DNA of 64,000 bases from Mycolicibacterium aurum (GCA_900078775.1 LT549889.1:3596001-3660000); one strand, 5' to 3'. Counted from the first letter of the stretch, positions 26,082 to 34,890 are shown. Translations and numbers: made by a program. The notes: a model not told the origin generated them from the sequence alone.

Positions 26082-27286
26082 GAGGCGTCTTTCCGGCGGA
26101 TGAAGATGCGCTTGTAGATGCGTTTCACGGGGTAGCCCACGTCGAAATACGTTCCAGGGCCGAATGATTCGGTTCGAACGAAGCAGCCAAAGGATCCCGT
26201 GTTCGACTTCATCCGCACCCCATCGACGACGCGCTCCTTCGGACCGTAGGTCTTCGTCTGCGGGTAGTCACCTTCGCTGCTACCGACGATCTCGAACTGG
26301 TCGGGGTTGTACTTATCGAGAAACGTGATCGGAACGCCCATCATCCCGTCGTGGTCGCTGGGGATCGCGTCGACGAACGGCACTTCGATCGCGGGGAAGT
26401 TGTCGTATGTCGGGTACCCGACACCGCGGACTTCTTTGTGCTTGCTGAACTTGATGTTGTCGGCCGTAGTCATGAGCTGCAGCGGTTCGTGGCGACGGCC
26501 GTGGTCGATGTTGGTGAACCAGCAGGAGTTACCCAGCCGTGTGTAGTCCCGCTCGTCGTCTGATGGGTAGCCGAGTTTCTCCGCTTTCAGCCGGTCGGCG
26601 TCGGATACCTTCGCGCCCTTCGGGACCCCGAACACCATGTCGGTGCTGTTCGCGGTCGCGCCCTTCCACAGCTGGTTCGCCATGATGTGCGGGAAGACCT
26701 CGTTGTAGGTAATGGCGTTGTTGTTGCCGATCACCGAGAACTTCCGACCGCCACCGATGACCCATGTCATGAATTGACGAAAGAGACTGAACGGTGGATT
26801 GGTGATGACGAAGTCGGCCTCGTCACGCAGCGTCGTGACCTCTCTGCTGCGGAAGTCGCCGTCGCCGTCGAGGTACTCCCACTCGAGGTCGTCGATGTTG
26901 ACGATGCCGTCGCCGTTGATGTCCTTGAGCTCGAGGACGAACTTCTTACCGTTCGTGTGGGTCTTGGTCTCGTCGAACTTCGGGTCGTCCATCTCGAACA
27001 GGGTCGGGGTGTAGTAGCCGAGGTTCGGGTTGCTGTCGGGCGCGTACGACGTCGAGATGAGCTTCTTCAGGCCGAAGTCGACAAAGTGCAGGGCGAAGAA
27101 CTTCGCGAAGTTGGACCACTCCGGATCGTCGCACGGCAGGAGGACCACCTTGTCTCGGAACACATTGGGGTCGAATTCGAGGTACGCATTGATCTCGCGC
27201 TCGATGTCGGCCCACTGCGTGTAGAACTCATCATTCTTCGTTTCGCGAGCAGCCTGGAGACTGCTGTTCTTCGAAGCGGTCGTCAT
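26078..27286 (-). CDS. Adenine-specific DNA methyltransferase, EcoRI-methylase-like
   Basis: A 402-residue protein. NPPF at 163-166 is the catalytic motif IV of N6-adenine methyltransferases. The N-terminus (ETKNDEFYTQWADIEREI) and the lack of a normal GxG motif early in the chain resemble the EcoRI-methylase family. Residues 122-134 read as a Ca2+-binding dockerin/EF-hand-type loop (DINGDGIVNIDDL), an unusual insert. It overlaps the downstream DUF262-HNH gene by four bases, forming a two-gene modification/cleavage unit. The recognition sequence cannot be told. Confidence 0.82.
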   Translation of the reverse strand: MTTASKNSSLQAARETKNDEFYTQWADIEREINAYLEFDPNVFRDKVVLLPCDDPEWSNFAKFFALHFVDFGLKKLISTSYAPDSNPNLGYYTPTLFEMDDPKFDETKTHTNGKKFVLELKDINGDGIVNIDDLEWEYLDGDGDFRSREVTTLRDEADFVITNPPFSLFRQFMTWVIGGGRKFSVIGNNNAITYNEVFPHIMANQLWKGATANSTDMVFGVPKGAKVSDADRLKAEKLGYPSDDERDYTRLGNSCWFTNIDHGRRHEPLQLMTTADNIKFSKHKEVRGVGYPTYDNFPAIEVPFVDAIPSDHDGMMGVPITFLDKYNPDQFEIVGSSEGDYPQTKTYGPKERVVDGVRMKSNTGSFGCFVRTESFGPGTYFDVGYPVKRIYKRIFIRRKDAS

Positions 27287-27482
27287 GCACTCCCCCGTGG
27301 CCCGGACTGCACCGCCGGGTAGCGGGGCGTGTCTGCAGTAGGAATCTTATCGAAGGGCTCCGGCCGAGGTCGCGAAGCGGTGAGAAGGAACTGATCAACT
27401 CGAACCTTCGAAGGCGAGACGCGACCTCGATCCCCAGGGCAACGCCAGCACCGGCCTGCTGGCGGCCACACGGGCCGCTGCT

Positions 27483-27707
27483 TTACCCCTTCGGAGGATT
27501 CGGATCGTTGCCGTACGAGTTCTTCTCGCCGATTGTTCCGTCAAGCTTGCGAATGGTGTGCTCAACCTGACGGTCCTGCGCCATCTGCCGGCCGACCGCC
27601 TGTTGTTCGGCTTTGGTGCCCCCGGTGTGAGCGGCTCGACTACTGCCCTCCACCTTCGACTTCCAGACCCCATCCTCGTTGTAAGTACTGATATCGCCTT
27701 TAGCCAT
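27483..27707 (-). CDS. DUF2188-type small protein
   Basis: A 74-residue protein following the DUF2188 pattern. The N-terminus has GVWKSKVEGSSRA, the middle THTGG-like TKAEQQAVGRQMA, and the end a HxxDGxIGEKNSYG-type KLDGTIGEKNSYG. Such proteins are small, widespread and of unknown function. The ATG at 27707 follows AAAGGTGACTC. It is alone between the methyltransferase gene and a region without a gene. Confidence 0.7.
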   Translation of the reverse strand: MAKGDISTYNEDGVWKSKVEGSSRAAHTGGTKAEQQAVGRQMAQDRQVEHTIRKLDGTIGEKNSYGNDPNPPKG

Positions 27708-27994
27708 GAGTCACCTTTCTCGACGTAAGTGCCTCTCTGCAGTTAATTGTGCCGCCTGTCTGGCCGAGAGCAGGCTGACACGCTTAATCCCGCTGACCTT
27801 GGTCCCAGCATCCTGTCCCAGACCGGCGGGAACGGGGACGCCCTTGAAGACAGAAGACGGCTGCCGAGAAGACCGTGCCCCCTGAACGAGTGAGGACCTG
27901 GCACCCCCCGCGCCCAAAGCGCGCACCCTCGACATAATCCCACTCCAGCGTCTAACCGATGCCTCGACCAACCGCGGCCGCCTGGCCTAAGGCT

Positions 27995-28014
27995 AGGCAG
28001 GCAGGCAGGCAGGC
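27995..28014. repeat. Five tandem AGGC units upstream of the 28035 gene
   Basis: The 20-base tract lies about 20 bases before the start codon at 28035, where it could alter promoter or ribosome-site spacing if units were gained or lost. The rest of 27708-28034 holds no recognisable gene. Confidence 0.7.
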
Positions 28015-28034
28015 AAGCGACCTATCCTTCGAAG

Positions 28035-28310
28035 GTGACGGAAGAGAACGGCGATACCGAGGCGTCGATGCCGCCCTCTGAAACTGAAGCCTGGGAAGCG
28101 TCCGAATCGAACACTCAAGGCCACAGCAGTGCACCTAAGGAACTCGCTGACTGGCCCATTGATCATCTCGACGACTGGCCCTTCGATGATCCATCCATTG
28201 ACGTTGCGCGTCTCCGCGAGTCGCTACGAGAAGCGGACGCCGACATCGCCGCCGGCCGCACGTTCGGCGAAGACGAGATCCGCGCCCGCTACGGCCTTCC
28301 CCCAAAATGA
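28035..28310 (+). CDS. Small acidic protein, antitoxin-like tail
   Basis: A 91-residue, very acidic protein starting with GTG. The first 60 residues are probably disordered. The last 30 (RLRESLREADADIAAGRTFGEDEIRARYGLP) look like the C-terminal part of RelB/ParD-type antitoxins. The AAGG ribosome site is weak and close to the start. A second small gene overlaps its stop codon, but it does not resemble a toxin. Antitoxin function is a guess from the tail. Confidence 0.5.
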   Translation: MTEENGDTEASMPPSETEAWEASESNTQGHSSAPKELADWPIDHLDDWPFDDPSIDVARLRESLREADADIAAGRTFGEDEIRARYGLPPK

Positions 28311-28462
28311 GTTCGAAGTATTCGTTTATGGAAGCCGATCCTGACCCGGATGACCTCGATGTCGGCTACTCCCAGCTGGCGTCGGAGTTCAACGGCGAAA
28401 CCGCTGATGTTGAACGTCGGGCTGCGCGGGACCGCTATGCGAGTCGGCCCGAACGAGCGTAA
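28307..28462 (+). CDS. 51-residue acidic mini-protein, overlapping the preceding gene
   Basis: ATGA overlap with the stop codon of the preceding gene indicates translational coupling. The translation starts MSSKYSFMEAD, is rich in Asp and Glu, and ends RDRYASRPERA. It has no known domain. The acidic composition matches its neighbour, suggesting the two form a functional pair. Confidence 0.45.
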   Translation: MSSKYSFMEADPDPDDLDVGYSQLASEFNGETADVERRAARDRYASRPERA

Positions 28463-28585
28463 AAAGCAAAGAACCACGGTCGACCGCCAGGATCGAATAC
28501 CGGGTTCTTCTAGGTTTCAACCGGGCGCGCCATCGGCGTGGCACCCATGTCACCACGCTCGATTGCACGTACGGCGCCGGCGGTA

Positions 28586-29041
28586 TCAACCCACAACGTC
28601 GGTCGCGAGCGCGTCGTACACCTCGTCGATGACATGCGGCCGCAGCTGCTGCAAGTACCGGCTACGACCACGGTCGGGCACCGTGGTCAGAAGGCGCGCG
28701 ACGGCCGAAGCTTCGTCCGCGACGGCCGCCACGTCACAGGCATCGCGTTCGGGCAGCCCCACCCACCGCCCGACGACCGTTACGGCGCAGGCCACTGCAA
28801 CTGCAACCACGGCGACGGCGAGCGCCGCGGTGCCGTAGGTGGGCCAGCGTCGCCCAAAATCGCAACCAGCACGCGCGGCGATCATCAACAGGAGCAAGGC
28901 CGCGCCGACGGCAGCACTCACCTCGACAACGGTGTTGGGCCAGCCGCCGACGACACCCCAGGACACCAGCAGGAGCACCGTCGCGGTCGAGTGCAGCAGC
29001 ACGACGACGACGCGGCGCACCTTGCTCGAGACTCCGTCCAT
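28586..29041 (-). CDS. Small membrane protein, three hydrophobic helices
   Basis: A 151-residue protein. Hydrophobic segments at about 10-30, 32-55 and 65-92 read as membrane helices; the last 55 residues are soluble and helical. The open frame extends to 29119, but the ATG at 29041 (MDGVSSKVRR) gives a positive-inside start. I recognise no family. Neighbours give no clue to its role. Confidence 0.55.
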   Translation of the reverse strand: MDGVSSKVRRVVVVLLHSTATVLLLVSWGVVGGWPNTVVEVSAAVGAALLLLMIAARAGCDFGRRWPTYGTAALAVAVVAVAVACAVTVVGRWVGLPERDACDVAAVADEASAVARLLTTVPDRGRSRYLQQLRPHVIDEVYDALATDVVG

Positions 29042-29431
29042 CTCAACCCGCCCCACAGAAGTCGGCGATCTTCCACGCACCGTCCCGCTGACACCCCACG
29101 GCGCACGCCCACGACACACTCTGGCCCCGCCGTCAGGTGATGCGACACCGCCCGGCGACCCCGTTCACCGCCTCGCCATCGACGATCGCGAGACACCGCG
29201 TTAGCACGCCCCGTTTACCAAGCCCGCCGACAGACCACACACCTCTTGCACTTTGGCTGCGAAGATCGCCAATCAACTTAAAGTTGACGCACGCGGGTGG
29301 CGCTTGGGGCGAGAGCCGCCAAGCCGCCATTGAACCATTTCCCGTTTGTGCTGATGAGCGATTTCGGCCCAGATCGTGGTAACTTGCCGTTGACATTGAC
29401 AACTGTGAGTTGACCGTCTGGAGGCCTTCAG
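29042..29431. promoter_or_regulatory. Gene-free region with a 15-bp perfect palindrome, upstream of a recombinase cassette
   Basis: TCAACTT-A-AAGTTGA at 29273-29287 is a perfect palindrome. The half-site GTTGAC recurs at about 29283, 29391 and 29412, close to the start of the tyrosine recombinase gene at 29432. These may be operator or recombinase-binding sites for the cassette. Nothing else is recognised here. Confidence 0.45.
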
Positions 29432-30553
29432 TTGAGCGTTCCAGGTTCGGCGCACCTCGTTCTCGCCGCGGGCGTGGTCCATCTTGATGAACCGTCCGCG
29501 GTCTTTGAAGCGATGCTGTCGGGGTGGCGACGCCAGCAGAAGTCCCGGCTGCTTGCCGAGGCCACGATCGAATCGCGATTGGCGTTCGTGCGACGGTTCG
29601 CTGCGTTCGCCGAGACGCATCCGTGGGATTGGACGGCCGGCGATGTCGAGGACTTCACGGCGGCTCTGATGTCGGGAAACAACCGCAAGGCGCCCTCGAC
29701 AATTCGCGGCTACCACATGACGCTGCGGTTGTTTTGTGACTACCTACTCGATGGCCGTTATGGCTGGATCTCGCAGTGCGAGCAGCGGTTCGAAAGGATC
29801 CCGTCGCAGGTCTGCCATGACTTCAACACCGCGGCGCATCTGGTCGAATACGAGGGCAAGCCCGCCCGCCGGCCGTTCACCTACGACGAGGTGGAAACGT
29901 TGTTCGCGTTCCTTGCCGATCGAGTGGACATCATTGCGCGTTCGGGTCGCAAAGGCGCGTTGGCGGCGTTGCGCGACGCGCAGATGATCAAGACGGCCTA
30001 CGCCTTCGGGTTACGCCGTCGAGAGCTGTGCTACCTCGACGTGGCCGACCTGCGTCCCAACCCGCGGATGCCGGCGTGGGGAACGTTCGGCGCCGTCCAC
30101 GTCCGGTATGCCAAGTCCAGCCGCGGCAGCGCCCCTCGGCGTCGCACGGTGCTGGCCGTTCCCGAGTTCGACTGGGTGATCGACGGACTGCGCCAATGGG
30201 TCGATCAAGCCCGGCCGCTTCTGAGTCCCGGCAGCCGTCAAGAGTTGTGGCTGACTGAGCGTCGGCAGCGGGTGGCGACCAAGCAAATGGACAAGCGATT
30301 CGCCTACTTGCGGGCGCAGGCCGGTCTGCCTCAAGACCTCACCCTGCACTGCCTGCGGCACTCCTATGTGACCCACCTGATCGAGTTCGGTTACCCGGAA
30401 CGGTTCGTTACCGAGCAGGTCGGACATTCTTACGCCTCGACCACCGCGATTTACACCTCGGTGTCCAACGACTTCAAGACCAAAACGTTGCAGGCGGCGC
30501 TGCGCCGCGTCTACGGATCCGCGACGACTGAAGGGAGCCAGGATGAGCACTAG
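29432..30553 (+). CDS. Tyrosine recombinase, first gene of a three-gene cassette
   Basis: A 373-residue phage-integrase-family protein. A SAM-like domain (about 30-120) precedes the catalytic part. Visible active-site residues are Arg in FGLRRREL, His-x-x-Arg in HCLRHS, His in VGHSYA and Tyr in IYTSV; a Lys in YAKSSRG may be the hairpin lysine. Its stop overlaps the next gene by 11 bases. It differs strongly from the island integrase and lies mid-island, so it likely belongs to a separate insertion or a cassette with its own job. Confidence 0.82.
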   Translation: MSVPGSAHLVLAAGVVHLDEPSAVFEAMLSGWRRQQKSRLLAEATIESRLAFVRRFAAFAETHPWDWTAGDVEDFTAALMSGNNRKAPSTIRGYHMTLRLFCDYLLDGRYGWISQCEQRFERIPSQVCHDFNTAAHLVEYEGKPARRPFTYDEVETLFAFLADRVDIIARSGRKGALAALRDAQMIKTAYAFGLRRRELCYLDVADLRPNPRMPAWGTFGAVHVRYAKSSRGSAPRRRTVLAVPEFDWVIDGLRQWVDQARPLLSPGSRQELWLTERRQRVATKQMDKRFAYLRAQAGLPQDLTLHCLRHSYVTHLIEFGYPERFVTEQVGHSYASTTAIYTSVSNDFKTKTLQAALRRVYGSATTEGSQDEH

Positions 30554-30875
30554 AACCGTCCTCCGGTGGAACCTGCGCCGCCTGATGGCCGAGAACGGCA
30601 TGTTCGCCACCACCGACCTCGTCGCACCGCTGCACGAACGTGGCGTGGAGATCTCCCGACAGATGGTTCACCGGATCGCTACCAAGCCTCCACAGCGCAT
30701 CAATCTCGACCTGCTGGCGGCGCTGTGCGACATCCTGGCGTGCACCCCCAACGATCTGTTCGAGCTCGCCCAAGAACAGATCCGCGAGGCACCCGCAGTC
30801 AACGACAGCGGGTCCGGGATCGGCGACCTGCGGCCGATCCGCGCCAGGATCCGCCGCCCCGGCGACAACGAGTGA
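30543..30875 (+). CDS. XRE-type helix-turn-helix protein of the recombinase cassette
   Basis: A 110-residue DNA-binding protein with a Cro/C1-type domain: LRRLMAENGMFATTDL, then SRQMVHRIATKP and LLAALCDILACTPNDLFE. Its start overlaps the tyrosine recombinase gene and its stop overlaps the third gene (GTGA), so the three are translated together. It may repress the cassette or help place the recombinases on DNA. Confidence 0.78.
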   Translation: MSTRTVLRWNLRRLMAENGMFATTDLVAPLHERGVEISRQMVHRIATKPPQRINLDLLAALCDILACTPNDLFELAQEQIREAPAVNDSGSGIGDLRPIRARIRRPGDNE

Positions 30876-32314
30876 ATCGACGAGCCTGCTGGGAGTGCGC
30901 AAGCACCAACTACCTGACCCGGCTGACGCATGGGTGTCGCATTTGTGTCGGCTGCCGTCGCAGGCGGCACTACCACCCCGAAACCTGTCCGGGCTGCCAT
31001 GTCGTGCGGCCGCTGGCATGGCGACGCGGCGAGACGGTGGTGTGCGCGTCATGTGCCGGTGTCGAGTCGATCTTCGGGTGCCGCGAATGCGGGCGCGAAG
31101 ACCATCCCTACGGGCACAATCGGTGCGCGCGATGCTTCCTGCGTGAACGCCTCAGCGACTTGCTCGCCGACCCGACGACCGGCCAGATTCACCGCCAATT
31201 GCGGCCGGTCTTCGACGAGCTGGTGAACTCCGAACGCCCACAAACAGGGCTGTGGTGGCTGCGCAAGAAACCTGGCATCGGCCCCCAACTTCTCGGGCAG
31301 ATGGCTTGCGGCGCGGTCGACATCAGCCACGACACCTTCCGCACCCTGCCCTCGGATCGTGCCCACGACTACCTTCGCAGTCTTCTCGTCGCGGTCGGTG
31401 TCCTGGAACCGTTCGACATCCGCATCGAACGGATGCTGCCCTGGATCGAAGACATCGTCGCCGAACTGCCCGCCGAGGACGCCGCCTTGATTCGCCGATT
31501 CGCGCACTGGCAGGTGCTGCGAGGAATGCGCAAGGCCGCCCGTGAAGACCGGTTGACCAAGTCGATGGCCGATGCGTGTCGACGGCGCATCCGCGTCGCG
31601 ATCGAGTTCGTGGGCTTCCTCGCCCGCCATGACGCCAGTGCGGCGACCGCGACCCAGGATCTGTTGGAGCGCTACCAAGAACACGTCGGCAGGATGCTGA
31701 ACCATGAGTACGCCTTCATCGTCTGGCTACGCCAATCCCGCACCAACACCAAACTCCGAGTCCCCGACGTCCCGCAGTCACCGCCCTCAGTAACCGTCTC
31801 CGATACGCAGCGGTGGGCGGCCGTAGAGCGTCTGCTGCACGACACGACCGTGCGCCGTTATACACGAATTGCGGGCCTGCTCACATTGCTGTTCGCACAG
31901 CCGCTTTCACGCATCGTCGCCATGCGCACCAGTCAGGTCGCGATCACCGACGACCGGGCCGTGCACGTCACCTTCAGCAAGATTCCAGTCCAGATGCCGC
32001 CGCTCCTCGACGACCTCATCCGTGAGCACCTCGAGCACCGCGGCAAAAGCCTCTACGCCTCACGCGGAACCGGCTGGCTGTTCCGCGGCGGCAACCCTGC
32101 AGCGCACCTCGCCACCGAGAACATCCGCTCCCAGCTCGTCGCCATCGGGATCAAGCCCTACGAGAACCGCAAAGCGACCCTCTTCCACCTCTCCGGCGAC
32201 ATGCCCGCACCAGTCCTGGCCGAACTGCTCGGGCTCACCGACAAAAACGCCGCCGACTGGGCCAGACTTGCTGCCCGCGACTGGACCGCCTACATCGCCG
32301 AAAGAGCCCGCTGA
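30872..32314 (+). CDS. Zinc-finger protein with a degenerate tyrosine-recombinase-like C-terminus
   Basis: A 480-residue protein. The first 95 residues contain many CxxC pairs (CWEC, CVGC, CASC, CREC, CARC), a cluster of zinc ribbons. The C-terminal 200 residues look recombinase-like: LLFAQPLSRIVAM aligns with the usual catalytic Arg segment and LAELLGLTDKNAADW with the later helices, but the His-x-x-Arg motif reads HLSG. So it probably binds DNA without full catalysis. The GTG start overlaps the XRE stop. It most likely partners the first recombinase. Confidence 0.7.
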   Translation: MNRRACWECASTNYLTRLTHGCRICVGCRRRRHYHPETCPGCHVVRPLAWRRGETVVCASCAGVESIFGCRECGREDHPYGHNRCARCFLRERLSDLLADPTTGQIHRQLRPVFDELVNSERPQTGLWWLRKKPGIGPQLLGQMACGAVDISHDTFRTLPSDRAHDYLRSLLVAVGVLEPFDIRIERMLPWIEDIVAELPAEDAALIRRFAHWQVLRGMRKAAREDRLTKSMADACRRRIRVAIEFVGFLARHDASAATATQDLLERYQEHVGRMLNHEYAFIVWLRQSRTNTKLRVPDVPQSPPSVTVSDTQRWAAVERLLHDTTVRRYTRIAGLLTLLFAQPLSRIVAMRTSQVAITDDRAVHVTFSKIPVQMPPLLDDLIREHLEHRGKSLYASRGTGWLFRGGNPAAHLATENIRSQLVAIGIKPYENRKATLFHLSGDMPAPVLAELLGLTDKNAADWARLAARDWTAYIAERAR

Positions 32315-32383
32315 CCGTATCGCTGTGCCTCAGATGGATTTCGCGGCGGCGGTTCCAGCGCTTGAGTTCTCGCGAGTGATTGT

Positions 32384-33262
32384 TCACTGCGTGGCGTCGA
32401 CGCTGTCGAGCCTGCACTTCTCCACCCAAGTCGCCAGAAGGCTTAAAGCGGCGAGCCTCTCGGCGGCCTCCTGCGCCGATAGCTGCGTCCGGTCGTGGGT
32501 GGTTGGGTTTCGGATCGCAGCATGGACGCCCGTCGAGAAACTCAACAAGCCGCGGTTCATCGATATGACGGTCTGGTCTTGATTACCTCCGAGCCAGCGC
32601 AATCGCGGAGCACCAGCCTTGGGTGGACTCTGCGAGAAGGCCTGCGTGAAAACGTCCTTGTCGTCGAGGTCAGTCCTTCCGGTGAGCTGGCGGACGTGGT
32701 CGATGACAGCGCCCACGGCGGATGACACCGCTTCGCGGTACAACTCGATGCGCCATTGGCCTCGAGCCGCGCCCCAGACCAAAGGGTGCATATCCTCGAT
32801 GCTGATGTCGCCGGTGACATCGACACGGTCGACCATCGATTCAAGGATGCCGATGGTGTGTTCGGACGCGGCGAGGATGTCGTCCGGCTGTACGAGCGAG
32901 TGCGGCTGGGTGACAGTTATCCACATCTCGAACGGGTTAACCGGACCGCCGAATCCCGGGCGGGATATCCGCACACCGGTGATGTCGGGAAGATGCGCAA
33001 TACGGCCAGCTGTCCGTGAGCAGCGGCCCTTCGCCGCCACCCATTCGTCGTCTGACACATCAGATCTCGGTGTCACGGCGGGCAGACTGGCGTAGCCGGC
33101 AAGTACCTCGTCAGGCAGGTCGGGACCAGCCATCGCCCGAAGCCCAGCGGTGAACTGACACAGCTCGAGCAGGGCGCTGAACGCCCGCTCAAAGTCGCGC
33201 ACCTGTTCCGCTGCTCGCCGCAGGAACCGTGGATTCAACTTCAGATCGTCATTGTCACCCAT
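32384..33262 (-). CDS. TIGR02391/Ymh-type HEPN protein (abortive-infection-like)
   Basis: A 292-residue protein. The C-terminal 120 residues match the TIGR02391 (Ymh) family: a helix with DHVRQLTGRTDLD, then SFSTGVHAAIRNPTTH. The RNPTTH motif (Arg near 251) is the Arg-x4-His active site of HEPN ribonucleases. The N-terminal half is helical and unassigned. Such proteins are linked to abortive infection; cleavage of RNA is a reasonable inference. It is convergent with the recombinase cassette and next to a DUF1508 gene on the same strand. Confidence 0.75.
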   Translation of the reverse strand: MGDNDDLKLNPRFLRRAAEQVRDFERAFSALLELCQFTAGLRAMAGPDLPDEVLAGYASLPAVTPRSDVSDDEWVAAKGRCSRTAGRIAHLPDITGVRISRPGFGGPVNPFEMWITVTQPHSLVQPDDILAASEHTIGILESMVDRVDVTGDISIEDMHPLVWGAARGQWRIELYREAVSSAVGAVIDHVRQLTGRTDLDDKDVFTQAFSQSPPKAGAPRLRWLGGNQDQTVISMNRGLLSFSTGVHAAIRNPTTHDRTQLSAQEAAERLAALSLLATWVEKCRLDSVDATQ

Positions 33263-33271
33263 GTACGCAGC

Positions 33272-33595
33272 TCAGGGCCCAGTCGCATACGGCGCGTTCG
33301 CCCGCACGTTCTCGGCGGCGCGCTCCGCGTTGTAAGAGCTGGCGAACGACTCACCTGAGGCGGCAACTTTGTCACTCGACCGCCATGCGCGCCACCGCCA
33401 GCTTCCGCCGACGTCCTGGAATGTCTCATACCGTGCTGCGGACCCGCCGGACTTGAAGGCATTTGCCGCTCTGGTGGCGTTGGCTTGCGATTCGAAGCCT
33501 TCGCCTGCCCAGGCGACCATCTCATGGTTGTCGCCGTACAAGGCCCACGTGGGATAGCGGTTGGCGTCACCAGTGACCGTGACCTTGAAGTACAT
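33272..33595 (-). CDS. Tandem DUF1508 (YegP-like) protein
   Basis: A 107-residue protein with two copies of the YegP/DUF1508 fold: MYFKVTVTGDANRYPTWALYGDNHEMVAWAGE and a related second half ending ENVRANAPYA. In each copy a strand-loop-strand is followed by a helix containing ESQANATRAANAF-type residues. The ATG at 33595 has GGAGG in front of it. These small proteins are often stress-associated; function is unknown. It lies nine bases from the HEPN gene and may share its transcript. Confidence 0.68.
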   Translation of the reverse strand: MYFKVTVTGDANRYPTWALYGDNHEMVAWAGEGFESQANATRAANAFKSGGSAARYETFQDVGGSWRWRAWRSSDKVAASGESFASSYNAERAAENVRANAPYATGP

Positions 33596-33717
33596 CGGAT
33601 CCTCCTGCCTGTTGACCACAGGTACGCAGTCAGCTCGCAACAGTCTTATCAAGAGACACCGACAGCCAGCGCTTGCGACGCAGCGAACAAACTCGCCCTC
33701 GAACAGACCTCTGATTT

Positions 33718-33790
33718 GGGCATTCACCCCACTCGGAATTCGACCCCTCTGCCAATAAGCACGATCACTTAACGACGGACGATATCCGGA
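33718..33790. repeat. Left copy of a noncoding repeat flanking the metabolic cargo
   Basis: This stretch shares ATTCACCCC, a CGACCCCT block, GCCA-A/G-TA and CGACGGACGA in the same order and orientation with 46351-46424. It may be a mobile-element end or a decayed IS border. The rest of 33596-34097 holds no gene. Confidence 0.5.
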
Positions 33791-34097
33791 TAAAGATCCG
33801 CGGCGCAGACACCCCGCGTCCCAAGGATTGCGAGACCGCGGATGCGAGGGGTTGCCCGCGAGACACCTCACGGACGTAGGGGGAAGAGTTCTCAACGCGG
33901 GAAACGGCGGTCCGAACACTGAGGTGGTGCACTCACTTTGCCGGCACGAATCGTCACGCGGATGCCCATGGAATCTGCGCGCACGGCCTCGCCGATGATG
34001 GCGACGAACGGTCCTTCGATGCCATCGCCGACGCGATTTGCGAGAAGGCGAAAAGGGCCCGAAGACCAGCCGGCTGGACGCTGTGATTTCGTTGTGC

Positions 34098-34790
34098 CTA
34101 GCGAGCTAAGCGCGCGGGGCGGCCCGTCTTCTTGGTGGCGATCTTCGACTCTTTGGCGTCGCTATCGGTCTTGCGGTGGGCGGCGAGGAAGTCATCGACG
34201 ATGTTCGCGCAGTCATTGTGAGTGATGGTGCGAAGCCCGGTCATTCGGGCGAAGGCGAGTGGTCCGACGAGTTGGCAGAGCGCCAGTTCCCGGTCGAAGT
34301 CGTCGAGTTCGGCTTGTGCTCTCGGGCTGGTGAGTATGGCGTCAAATGGTTGACGGTACTGGTCAACGACTCGGGCCCGTAGCGCCCCGGATGTGTGGCG
34401 CTCATCCGCTTCGTTAGTGGAGCCGGTGGGCCCCAATGAGAGCCACGCGAGTGTCGTGACATGCAGCGGTGCGTCGTTGAAGAGTGCGGCTTGGCGGCTG
34501 AGCAATTCGATCAGCTGCTCACGGAGGGGTCCGCTGGTCGGTGCCGGAGTGGTCACTTGCGGAAGTAGGCGTTCGAACGTGGCTGCGAGCAGATGCGACG
34601 AACTGTGGAAGTGGCGGTACAGCGTGGTTCGGGCCACTTTGGATGCTTTGGTGACGGCATCGATAGTGACCGCTTCCACCCCACCGGTGCTCAGTAGCGT
34701 TGCCGCAGCATCCAGCAGCCGGGTGCGTGACCGGATGCGCCGCGGGTCCACGTCATCGTCAGGGACTGGCGCTGACTGACTGTTGCTCAC
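34098..34790 (-). CDS. TetR-family regulator
   Basis: A 230-residue regulator. The N-terminal helix-turn-helix (about 15-65) reads RTRLLDAAATLLSTGGVEAVTIDAVTKASKVARTTLYRHF in outline, with the TetR signature TTLYRHF. The C-terminal ligand-binding domain is helical, ending in a basic tail (KKTGRPARL). It is divergent from a thioesterase gene and separated by 100 bases, so probably controls that gene and itself. It opens the metabolic cargo of the island. Confidence 0.82.
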   Translation of the reverse strand: MSNSQSAPVPDDDVDPRRIRSRTRLLDAAATLLSTGGVEAVTIDAVTKASKVARTTLYRHFHSSSHLLAATFERLLPQVTTPAPTSGPLREQLIELLSRQAALFNDAPLHVTTLAWLSLGPTGSTNEADERHTSGALRARVVDQYRQPFDAILTSPRAQAELDDFDRELALCQLVGPLAFARMTGLRTITHNDCANIVDDFLAAHRKTDSDAKESKIATKKTGRPARLAR

Positions 34791-34890
34791 TCATTCACCT
34801 CGGGCGGTCGATTTTCACGCGATGTTGTCCTGGCAGTCTAGCAGTGTGGTACTAACGGTAGCGCAGCGAAACCGATCGTATTGGGGGGTG

